Shown here: one piece after another, positions 1 through 5,828 of the stretch
Layout of the letters: each line of letters begins with the position of its first letter
Numbering within the stretch: the stretch's first letter is position 1
Source: Lachnospiraceae bacterium
GTDB lineage: Bacteria; Bacillota; Clostridia; Lachnospirales; Lachnospiraceae
Direction of reading: 5' to 3'
NCBI GenBank assembly: GCA_009774235.1
Contig: VSNJ01000217.1
Span: 1-5,828, forward strand
Length of the DNA stretch: 5,828 nucleotides
Made by a program: the position numbers and the translations under genes
The notes under the pieces: model-generated
Seen by the model: only the letters and a program-made list of their open reading frames with translations
The model's database searches: none
What the model was told of the DNA's origin: nothing

Positions 1-33
1 GTACGTTATTCATTAGGAAATATAAAGACTTTT

Positions 34-40
34 GAAAGGA
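34..40 (+). promoter_or_regulatory. Ribosome binding site of the pentapeptide-repeat gene
   Basis: GAAAGGA lies 4 bases before ATG 45 and 7 bases before ATG 48. Because the site would extend toward AAAGGAGG, the second ATG has the more usual spacing, so the protein may begin at the second methionine (530 residues). A TATAAA at 21-26 could be a -10 element, but its -35 would fall at or beyond the window edge, so no promoter is called. Confidence 0.7.
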
Positions 41-44
41 AATA

Positions 45-1640
45 ATGATGTATTTATCTCAATATGATGATATCAGACTAGAAGTAGCAGTTAGCAATTT
101 ATCAGATCATGTAAATAATAAAGATGTTTTTATGTCAGTAAAGAAAAACATAGGAATGGGAGTTGTAATCAAAGGTAATTTATCTAAAAAAATACTTCGC
201 TGTTCCTATTATAAAAATTGTATATTTGATTCAACAATTTGTAAAAGCATTGGGTTTTCTGGCTCAAAGTTTATTGATACAACTTTTAAAAACTGTGACT
301 TAGAAAATGGAAACTTACATTCATGTGATTTTAGGAATGTGACTTTTATAAGAGAAGAGGAACAATTTAAAATGAAAAATGTTGGCTTTCATAAAAGTAC
401 ATTTACGGAATGCATTTTTCAAAGTTTGGATATCTTCTCTTGTGGATTTACAGATACAGTATTTTATAATACATCATTTATTGATTGCAGTATAAAATTG
501 TCGTCGCTTGAAAACGCTCAATTTATTAACTGTAGATTTATTAATGTAAATCTTTCAACTTTAAATTTGGAATATGTAGAGTTTAAAAATATTTTTGCCC
601 AAAATACTATTTTTCCATTTATTACTATTCCTTCTGCCTTTGGGCTATTACAGCAGTTGCCATTACTAGAGAATACCAATACAATATATTCTGCCCAAAA
701 TAATGCTCATAAATTATCAATTTTAGAATATTTAAAATTATTAAAGGATTTTGAATGCTTTTATTGTAAACAAGAAAATTTTTATGCTTTATCTAACATA
801 TTTATTTCAACGAATAGAATCGAAGAAGCGTATGATGCTATTACAGCAGGTATACTAAATGCTATCAAAATAAGGGATTATAGAATATTACATCATTTTT
901 GCAGATTAGTCTATTTAAGTAATATGTTTACTTTTAAACAAAGAAGAAATTTATATGAAAATATCAACCAATGGATAGGGCATGAGAATTTATCAATTCC
1001 TGAATACCATAATTATCAAATATTTATGAGTCCTGTTCGGGAAATGCTTCTAAATAGTGACCATAATAATCCAACTTTGTATTTTTATCTCAAAACCAAT
1101 ATCAATTCAAGTGAAAAGAAAAAGCAGGTTATGCTACTTACAGTAATTGATAATATCTTATCTTATTGTAATGTGTCTTCCACTTCAATAGAATTACGGC
1201 ATAATTCAGATTATGTTGATTTTTTAACAATTGTATGTGAAAATTTTTTACAGTTTTCAAAAGTTTTAATAATGATATATAGTTCATTAGGTGGAATTGG
1301 GCTTTTTGCTACAGGTATTAAAAAGGTCATAGAGATGGCACAAACTACAATGTTGAATCATGATCAACATATATTAAATAAACTAGAACAAAAGAAATTA
1401 GAAATGGAAATATTATCAATTAAACAAGAAAAAGATTATAAGGAAAAAATGGATAAATTAGAATATAATAAAACAATTTTGGAATTGCAAAAATTAAATT
1501 CCGAATTGGAAAATATGAATATGGAAGCAAGTAAAAATAATAAAATATTATTAGATAATGATATTCAAATTTCTGTAGGACACACTTCTAGAAATTTAAT
1601 TATCGCACCTATACCAGAAATGATGCAATACAACCAATGA
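45..1640 (+). CDS. Pentapeptide-repeat protein with hydrophobic segment and C-terminal coiled coil
   Basis: Seen: 531 residues. Bulky hydrophobic residues (mostly F, some L/I) recur every fifth position at about 61-101 and again at 115-190, for example F71, F76, F81, L86, L91, F96, F101 and F115, F120, F125, I130, F135, F140, F145. The register breaks once, at the charged stretch around 103-109. This is the pattern of a pentapeptide-repeat right-handed quadrilateral beta-helix of about six coils. A largely helical part follows (about 222-340), then a strand-helix-strand segment (about 342-395), a hydrophobic stretch (about 400-425) that may be a membrane helix, and a highly charged coiled coil (about 440-500). 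There is no signal peptide. Known: pentapeptide repeats are binding or scaffold folds and do not by themselves indicate an enzyme. Inferred: a membrane-attached or oligomeric scaffold or sensor; its target is unknown. Two ATGs are adjacent (45 and 48); the longest frame is given, but ATG 48 is better spaced from the AAAGGA site. The gene converges on the ligase/radical SAM gene. Confidence 0.85.
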   Translation: MMYLSQYDDIRLEVAVSNLSDHVNNKDVFMSVKKNIGMGVVIKGNLSKKILRCSYYKNCIFDSTICKSIGFSGSKFIDTTFKNCDLENGNLHSCDFRNVTFIREEEQFKMKNVGFHKSTFTECIFQSLDIFSCGFTDTVFYNTSFIDCSIKLSSLENAQFINCRFINVNLSTLNLEYVEFKNIFAQNTIFPFITIPSAFGLLQQLPLLENTNTIYSAQNNAHKLSILEYLKLLKDFECFYCKQENFYALSNIFISTNRIEEAYDAITAGILNAIKIRDYRILHHFCRLVYLSNMFTFKQRRNLYENINQWIGHENLSIPEYHNYQIFMSPVREMLLNSDHNNPTLYFYLKTNINSSEKKKQVMLLTVIDNILSYCNVSSTSIELRHNSDYVDFLTIVCENFLQFSKVLIMIYSSLGGIGLFATGIKKVIEMAQTTMLNHDQHILNKLEQKKLEMEILSIKQEKDYKEKMDKLEYNKTILELQKLNSELENMNMEASKNNKILLDNDIQISVGHTSRNLIIAPIPEMMQYNQ

Positions 1641-1678
1641 CATTAAAGCAGGTAATTAATCCTGCTCTAATGTTATTG
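1635..1678. terminator. Shared bidirectional terminator hairpin between convergent genes
   Basis: Bases 1635-1652 pair with 1661-1678 in an 18-bp stem with one mismatch (1646/1667) and one G-T pair (1639/1674), around the 8-base loop TAATTAAT. The GC-rich tip (GCAGG/CCTGC) gives a stable core. The TGA of the plus-strand gene (1638-1640) is in the left arm. The TAA of the minus-strand gene (1656-1658) is in the loop, and its last codons form the right arm. Neither side has a clean run of Ts, though the plus-strand side is T-rich (TTATTGCTAATGTATTATTTT). It could therefore be a weak intrinsic terminator or a stabilising 3' structure for both transcripts. Confidence 0.6.
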
Positions 1679-3971
1679 CTAATGTATTATTTTGACAGCT
1701 AGGACAAGATGGACCTAAAAAAAGGTTGTATTGTTTGCATATTTTTTCGGCTTCGTAAAAAAGCATATATATATCTTCATTCGATGGTTGAATGGCATAA
1801 AATAGTTTGCAATTTGGAACTGGTCTAAATATTGATAGCATTGGTTGAATACCTCTTGCAGCAAGTAATCTTATTGCAGATAATGTATTTTCAATCTTTT
1901 CTAAGCCAACCATGAGCATAGTTCTAACATTACCATTGGATCCAAGAAAAAATGTGGCGTGCTGTAATTTGATGATATAATCTTCTAATGTGATTTGACC
2001 TTTCCCAGGCATATATTTCTTCGCTAGTTCTCTATCAAAGAGTTCAATATTAAATGCAATTTCATCCACTCCAGCATCAATATATTTATTAATATAATTA
2101 ATGTCATTTGGTGGAAGACACATTAAATAAATTTGCTTACTTGTCTTTGAACGAATATATTTTATAACAGGTAAGATTTTATTGTTATCAGTACAAGGAT
2201 CAGCAGAACCACCACCAATAAGTATATGCCGAAAATATTCATTTTTTATACAATAATCAATGACTTCTTCAATATCTTCTAATCCATAATCTTTAATTAA
2301 TAATTTATCTCTTTTATTTTCATGACAAAAAATACATCCACTGCTATTCTTTTTAAAATAGCACGCTGCTTCGGGTTTTATTCTTAGTCTATCACCGCTA
2401 ATAAAAGCAATTTGTTTATAGGGAATTCCGTTTCGGGTTTTTAAATTTATAAAGCTTTTATTAGATTCTAATTCCACCTCACATATTTTTGTCCGATAAT
2501 AATATAAATAAAATGAGTGCTTTTTAACATTTAATTCATAAGGTGATAAAGAATTTAAAAATATATTTACAGGAGCATTCATTCGTAAATTTTTAAAAAA
2601 TAATATATCTATTGAATTAAAAACAGACTCATTATATCCTCCCATTTTTTCCATTTCGATATATGCATTTGAAGATACTCTTATTCCTTGATTTAATAGC
2701 GATATCTTTAGCCTAATCAGTATATCTTTTGAATAAACTAGTGGAAAAGCATCTTTCATAAAATATTGCATAGGAATATTAGGATGTATGTGTAATTTAT
2801 TATCTTCTAAACAAGAAGAAATATGGTGTTTCCACACCACTTCAAAAAGATAAACTTCATCTTTATAATCATCGTCTTTATACCCATTATATTGAATATT
2901 GTATGTTTCAGAGCTATTCTCTAAAAGTTTAAGTTTATCCATATATTGATAATCTTTATCTTGTTTTTCTTTTTTATATTTATAAAAACTGAATGGAACA
3001 GATATATTTTCTAATGAATCAATGTTTGAAAATATTTCATTATTAAATGCTTTTAATTGGAGTTCTTGCATACTTGGAAGATCTGCTTCTGCTAAAGCCA
3101 TATTTATTAAAAATGTTGATGCTTGAAATCGTGGATTAACTTCAACAAAATATACTTCGTTTTCATAAACGATAAAATCAATTCCACAAATTCCTCTATA
3201 TCCAACTTTACTTAATTTTTCTCCTATTATCTTCGAATAAGTGAATATTTTATTTTTATATTCTTGATTAATATACGTGAAACCTTTAAAGTCTGCCCCA
3301 GTATATAATAATTTATTATCATATTCTTGCACTAATTGTATAGATGCCGGAAATACAATAGTTTTTTCTTTAGTTACTAATATATGAACATTTAGCGAAA
3401 ATGATGGCATAGCATAGATTGATGCTAAATACAAATTATTTTTCCTAAACTGCTTTTTTAATTCCGCATAATTTCTCTGATTAAGAATATATGTACCTAA
3501 ACCACCAGAAGAATTAGCTTCTTGAATTATAAAGGATTTGTGTTCTGGAAAATTATTACACAATTTCTGATAAGCACAATCTTCCTCTGAAAATAAAGTA
3601 AAGTTTATAATAGGCATATAATTTGAAAACCAAAGTCTTGTATTTATTTTATTATTTAATAAATTTAACAAAGTTTTATCGTTGAGGCAGATAAAGTTGC
3701 TTTTAAATTCAGAATTTGTTTTTAATAAACTATACGCTAGCGTAGAACTATAAAACATTACATGATAGTTCTCTTTGGTTAATAAATTCTTTAAAGTATT
3801 ACAAATAAATTCTTTTTTTCTATTATTATCTATTTCTCTTGATGAATATAGATTACTATAGGATATATTCTTTTCTTTTCCACTTCCCCATGAAGTGATC
3901 GAATAATCAAAAATATTTTCCACCTTATAAAGTTCACTTTCCTTGTGACCTATCCATATGTATTTTCCCAT
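1656..3971 (-). CDS. ATP-grasp ligase / radical SAM fusion enzyme
   Basis: Seen: 771 residues. An N-terminal pre-grasp region (about 1-135) is followed by an ATP-grasp fold (about 140-310). This has a glycine loop, QEANSSGGLGT (150-160), and the metal/ATP site GID (D265) plus VEVNPR (E277, N279, R281). Then come a charged linker (330-372) and a strand-rich region of unknown family (about 373-525). A radical SAM domain (about 525-771) has cluster cysteines C537, C546 and C549 (CX8CX2C), the SAM-binding-type glycine run IGGGSADP (585-592), a strand at VDEIAFNIE (635-643), MVGLE (687-691), and a terminal CPSCQNNT with C756 and C759. Known: ATP-grasp enzymes form an acyl-phosphate and join it to an amine or similar nucleophile; radical SAM enzymes cleave SAM at a [4Fe-4S] cluster. 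Inferred: two linked steps in making a modified small molecule or peptide in the cytosol; the substrate is unknown. No signal peptide. Last gene of the operon, 47 bases after the membrane-protein gene. The frame is intact. Confidence 0.88.
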   Translation of the reverse strand: MGKYIWIGHKESELYKVENIFDYSITSWGSGKEKNISYSNLYSSREIDNNRKKEFICNTLKNLLTKENYHVMFYSSTLAYSLLKTNSEFKSNFICLNDKTLLNLLNNKINTRLWFSNYMPIINFTLFSEEDCAYQKLCNNFPEHKSFIIQEANSSGGLGTYILNQRNYAELKKQFRKNNLYLASIYAMPSFSLNVHILVTKEKTIVFPASIQLVQEYDNKLLYTGADFKGFTYINQEYKNKIFTYSKIIGEKLSKVGYRGICGIDFIVYENEVYFVEVNPRFQASTFLINMALAEADLPSMQELQLKAFNNEIFSNIDSLENISVPFSFYKYKKEKQDKDYQYMDKLKLLENSSETYNIQYNGYKDDDYKDEVYLFEVVWKHHISSCLEDNKLHIHPNIPMQYFMKDAFPLVYSKDILIRLKISLLNQGIRVSSNAYIEMEKMGGYNESVFNSIDILFFKNLRMNAPVNIFLNSLSPYELNVKKHSFYLYYYRTKICEVELESNKSFINLKTRNGIPYKQIAFISGDRLRIKPEAACYFKKNSSGCIFCHENKRDKLLIKDYGLEDIEEVIDYCIKNEYFRHILIGGGSADPCTDNNKILPVIKYIRSKTSKQIYLMCLPPNDINYINKYIDAGVDEIAFNIELFDRELAKKYMPGKGQITLEDYIIKLQHATFFLGSNGNVRTMLMVGLEKIENTLSAIRLLAARGIQPMLSIFRPVPNCKLFYAIQPSNEDIYMLFYEAEKICKQYNLFLGPSCPSCQNNTLAITLEQD

Positions 3972-3984
3972 CTTATAATGCTTT

Positions 3985-3989
3985 CCTCC
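3985..3989 (-). promoter_or_regulatory. Ribosome binding site of the ligase/radical SAM gene
   Basis: On the minus strand GGAGG (within GGAGGAAAG) lies 13 bases before the ATG at 3971-3969. The match is strong but the spacing is rather long. The 47-base gap to the upstream gene holds this site and no terminator hairpin, which supports read-through from the upstream genes. Confidence 0.7.
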
Positions 3990-4018
3990 GTTAAAATTGT
4001 AATAAATTTATCAGTTAA

Positions 4019-5173
4019 TTATATTTTTCCCATTTCTTTAAATTTGTAATATCTATCCATATCTTCCGTTTGATCCAAATTTTCTAATAAAGTCATTGTA
4101 AAACCAGAACCCGGCAAACACCAATTTTGATTGCGAAACATCATATTGTGAGGGCTATTTGTTATTTCGGATAATTTCAAATCTAATTGTGATGTCACTT
4201 GTTTATATGGAAAAAAGGAAATACCATATATTTTATATTTATTTTCAAAATCATTTTCTAACCAAAAGTCAGCTTGAAAATTTTTTACAGGTTTGGGTAA
4301 AGAATGAACAAGAACTCCATTTTTAACATATTTTAAATAACTTCTGGAAAACTCTATATAATAATCATTAGGTTGTAAATCATAAAAGCTGACTTTAGAA
4401 TTTAAACAATATACATTATGATGATGCTGCTTTGATTTTATATCTATCAGTTTAATATTAGCATTTATTTCTTCAGTTAAATCATAATATATTTTTTTCC
4501 TATCGGTACTGCTAATTATCAATCTATCAAACTTCAAACTATCACAGGTAATCATTGATGGATATGTAGCACGAAAATCAAATGATTTATTTGTAGTATT
4601 ATGAACAATATAGCTTGTTGAAATAGTAAAAAGCACTTTATCTTGATCTACTATTTTTAATCTTAAATTTATATCGTAGTCTTCATAATATTCTCCTATA
4701 GCCAAATCTTCTATTAGCTTAGGCATCAAACAAAGATTATAGCCTGAAATATCTTCCTTTTGCATATGTAGATTGATGTTTTTTTCTAACCTTTTCTTGT
4801 ATGCTAGATTAAAAATTATAGAATCTAAATGTTCGGTCAGTTCAAATATCTGCATTTTAGAATAGTTTTGTTCGTTTCCTGCTAAAAACATAGATTTAAA
4901 ACTCAAAGCAGTTTGATCAACAATACTTTGAGTATATTTTTTTAATGTTGTAATTTCAATAATCAAACTGACAAGAGCAATCACAATTACATTTATAATA
5001 ATAGTCGAAATACTTTGAACAAATACAACAGAGAATGTAAAAGTTTGTTCCGTTTTTACTGCCTGATAATATTCAGTTAATATATAAACTACCATTGCAA
5101 TAATAATTAATATAAATACGCCCCAGCCTACTCGAATTTTAAAATATATTTTATTGTCATCCTTTTTTTTCAT
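4019..5173 (-). CDS. Protein with two membrane helices and a large cytosolic C-terminal domain
   Basis: I do not recognise the family. Seen (numbered from the ATG at 5173, 384 residues): a short basic N-terminus (MKKKDDNK); a first membrane helix at about 17-34; a loop of about 15 residues; a second helix at about 50-73; then a positively charged LKKYTQ stretch. By the positive-inside rule both ends face the cytosol. A mostly helical part (about 75-160) leads into a strand-rich domain (about 165-360) containing HHH near 250 and a terminal NWCLPGSGF at 350-358. No catalytic motif is evident. Start choice: an in-frame ATG at 5188 overlaps the GGAG ribosome binding site, which sits 9 bases before the ATG at 5173. 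No site precedes the ATG at 5188, so the shorter form is preferred. It is the middle gene, 19 bases after the acetyltransferase stop. Inferred: a membrane sensor, anchor or effector serving the two enzymes beside it. The two-helix plus beta-domain layout resembles some bacterial immunity effectors (Cap15-like), but no cyclase gene is present. Confidence 0.8.
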   Translation of the reverse strand: MKKKDDNKIYFKIRVGWGVFILIIIAMVVYILTEYYQAVKTEQTFTFSVVFVQSISTIIINVIVIALVSLIIEITTLKKYTQSIVDQTALSFKSMFLAGNEQNYSKMQIFELTEHLDSIIFNLAYKKRLEKNINLHMQKEDISGYNLCLMPKLIEDLAIGEYYEDYDINLRLKIVDQDKVLFTISTSYIVHNTTNKSFDFRATYPSMITCDSLKFDRLIISSTDRKKIYYDLTEEINANIKLIDIKSKQHHHNVYCLNSKVSFYDLQPNDYYIEFSRSYLKYVKNGVLVHSLPKPVKNFQADFWLENDFENKYKIYGISFFPYKQVTSQLDLKLSEITNSPHNMMFRNQNWCLPGSGFTMTLLENLDQTEDMDRYYKFKEMGKI

Positions 5174-5182
5174 TAAAATTAT

Positions 5183-5186
5183 CTCC
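5183..5186 (-). promoter_or_regulatory. Ribosome binding site that decides the membrane-protein start
   Basis: On the minus strand the sequence reads ATGGAGATAATTTTAATG. The GGAG is 9 bases before the second ATG (5173) and overlaps the first (5188). Ribosomes bound here would start at 5173, which removes the first five residues (MEIIL) of the longest frame. Confidence 0.75.
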
Positions 5187-5192
5187 ATTTAC

Positions 5193-5690
5193 TTAATTGG
5201 TTTTCTCTATTGCGTATGTATAAAATAATGATATTTCACTGTCTAAAGGATTAATCTGTTCAAATATTTTATTAAATCCATGACTTTCATATAGTGCTCT
5301 TTGCTTTTTTTTACTTTTTAGACAACATAGACATAACCAATTACTTTGATTCTTTACGGCATAAGTTATTGCGTAATTTAGAAGTTCTGACGAATATCCT
5401 AATTTTGCATAAATTCGTTTTACTGTTAACTTGTACAAGTAAATGGTTCCCTCTAACTGTAGTTTATCCCAACAATAATTTACGTCTTTTTTAGAAAGTA
5501 TCATAAATCCAACAGTTTTGTTGTCGGAGTTAAAACATAAGAAAAACTCCTTTAACTCAAATTTTGAATAAAGGAAGTCCAAATCTTCATAATTCCACTG
5601 TTTTATATGATTTTTTTTCATCCAATGGACTGTATCAAAAAATATCTCTTGGATAGCTTCAATATCTTTTTCTTCTCCATGTCGTACCAT
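5193..5690 (-). CDS. GNAT-family N-acetyltransferase
   Basis: Seen: 165 residues, the usual length of a single GNAT domain. The start (MVRHGEEKDIEAIQEIF) matches the typical first strand and helix of the family. It is followed by WMKKNHIKQWNYEDL (23-37), like the W-x(n)-GI-QW region of one GNAT subgroup; GFMIL (61-65); the core strand IYLYKLTV (83-90); the acetyl-CoA loop region AKLGYS (95-100); and ALYESHGF (132-139), the family's C-terminal YExxGF motif. Known: GNAT enzymes move an acetyl group from acetyl-CoA to an amine. The usual Q/R-x-x-G-x-G/A loop is degenerate here (A95, S100), so activity is not assured. Upstream of the ATG there is no in-frame start before a stop, apart from an ATT; only a weak AGG lies 10 bases ahead. 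First gene of the minus-strand operon. Inferred: it acetylates a product or intermediate of the ligase/radical SAM enzyme, or confers self-protection. Confidence 0.85.
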   Translation of the reverse strand: MVRHGEEKDIEAIQEIFFDTVHWMKKNHIKQWNYEDLDFLYSKFELKEFFLCFNSDNKTVGFMILSKKDVNYCWDKLQLEGTIYLYKLTVKRIYAKLGYSSELLNYAITYAVKNQSNWLCLCCLKSKKKQRALYESHGFNKIFEQINPLDSEISLFYTYAIEKTN

Positions 5691-5715
5691 ACTGCTTGAA
5701 CCTAACTTATAAAGA

Positions 5716-5750
5716 TTATATAAATTAATATATTAATGATTTTTATATAA
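5716..5750. repeat. AT-rich palindrome cluster in the operon leader
   Basis: A perfect 14-bp palindrome, ATTAATATATTAAT (5724-5737), is flanked by two copies of the self-complementary TTATATAA (5716-5723 and 5743-5750). It lies between the acetyltransferase start and the candidate promoter, where an operator could sit. The low base complexity makes chance a real alternative. The whole 5691-5828 stretch otherwise shows no gene, no structured RNA and no small peptide frame longer than six codons. Confidence 0.3.
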
Positions 5751-5770
5751 TATTTATATTCCTTTCAAAA

Positions 5771-5798
5771 ATTATCTGTTTCTCACTTAAAATAGCAA
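5771..5798 (-). promoter_or_regulatory. Candidate sigma-A type promoter for the three-gene operon
   Basis: On the minus strand TTGCTA (5798-5793) and GATAAT (5776-5771) are separated by 16 bases. They match TTGACA at four of six and TATAAT at five of six positions. Transcription would begin near 5764, leaving a leader of about 75 bases. Another -10-like TATAAT (5720-5715) lacks a good -35. Such matches arise easily in DNA this AT-rich. Confidence 0.3.
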
Positions 5799-5828
5799 AT
5801 ATCTCATAATAATTAATAAAATCCAAAT

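Noticed and set aside
4001..4010. Short palindrome ATAAATTTAT between the membrane-protein and ligase genes
   Set aside because: It is pure A/T, too short to form a stable hairpin and not followed by a T run, so it is not called a terminator.
4019..5173. Reading the two-helix protein as a CBASS effector
   Set aside because: The layout is only broadly similar. No CD-NTase, ubiquitin-like or HORMA/TRIP13 gene is in the window, and the cytosolic domain is much larger than that of Cap15.
5294..5494. A 66-codon open frame on the plus strand opposite the acetyltransferase
   Set aside because: It lies wholly antisense to a convincing GNAT gene, has no clear ribosome binding site and has no recognisable domain. 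Such frames arise by chance opposite AT-rich genes.
1656..5690. Reading the operon as a RiPP (modified peptide) pathway
   Set aside because: Radical SAM and ATP-grasp enzymes suggest it, but no short precursor frame, leader-binding domain, peptidase or exporter was found in the gaps or the 138-base upstream region.
5715..5720. TATAAT as the -10 element of the operon
   Set aside because: The hexamer is perfect, but the position 17 bases upstream reads AAAATC, not a -35. The pair at 5771-5798 fits better.

Overview
The window is very AT-rich (by eye about a quarter to 30% G+C). It has strong AAAGGA/GGAG/GGAGG-type ribosome binding sites, ATG starts and short intergenic gaps. This suggests a low-G+C Firmicute (Clostridia or Bacilli). 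No rRNA, tRNA, CRISPR array, transposase or integrase was seen, so the species and the type of replicon cannot be named.

Layout: one gene on the plus strand (45-1640) meets a three-gene run on the minus strand (5690 down to 1656). The plus-strand gene encodes a protein with about 24 degenerate pentapeptide repeats, then a helical section, a short alpha/beta segment, one strongly hydrophobic segment and a long coiled coil. The two transcription units converge. Their stop codons lie 15 bases apart inside one 18-bp imperfect inverted repeat (1635-1678), probably a shared bidirectional terminator.

The minus-strand genes, in order of transcription, are: a GNAT-type acetyltransferase (5690-5193); a protein with two N-terminal membrane helices and a large cytosolic, strand-rich domain (5173-4019); and a 771-residue fusion of an ATP-grasp ligase with a radical SAM enzyme (3971-1656). 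The gaps of 19 and 47 bases contain ribosome binding sites but no terminator, so the three are probably one operon. A candidate promoter and an AT-rich palindromic stretch lie upstream, at 5716-5798.

Working together (inference): the ligase/radical SAM fusion and the acetyltransferase look like a small pathway that activates and joins a carboxylate, performs radical chemistry and acetylates a product or intermediate. The two-helix protein could be its membrane partner, sensor or effector. No precursor peptide gene, transporter, nucleotide cyclase or nuclease is visible, so neither a RiPP pathway nor a known defence type can be assigned. The pentapeptide-repeat protein has a scaffold-like layout and may or may not belong to the same system. 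The most unusual items are the ATP-grasp/radical SAM fusion, with its CX8CX2C cluster motif and C-terminal CxxC, and the domain combination of the pentapeptide protein.
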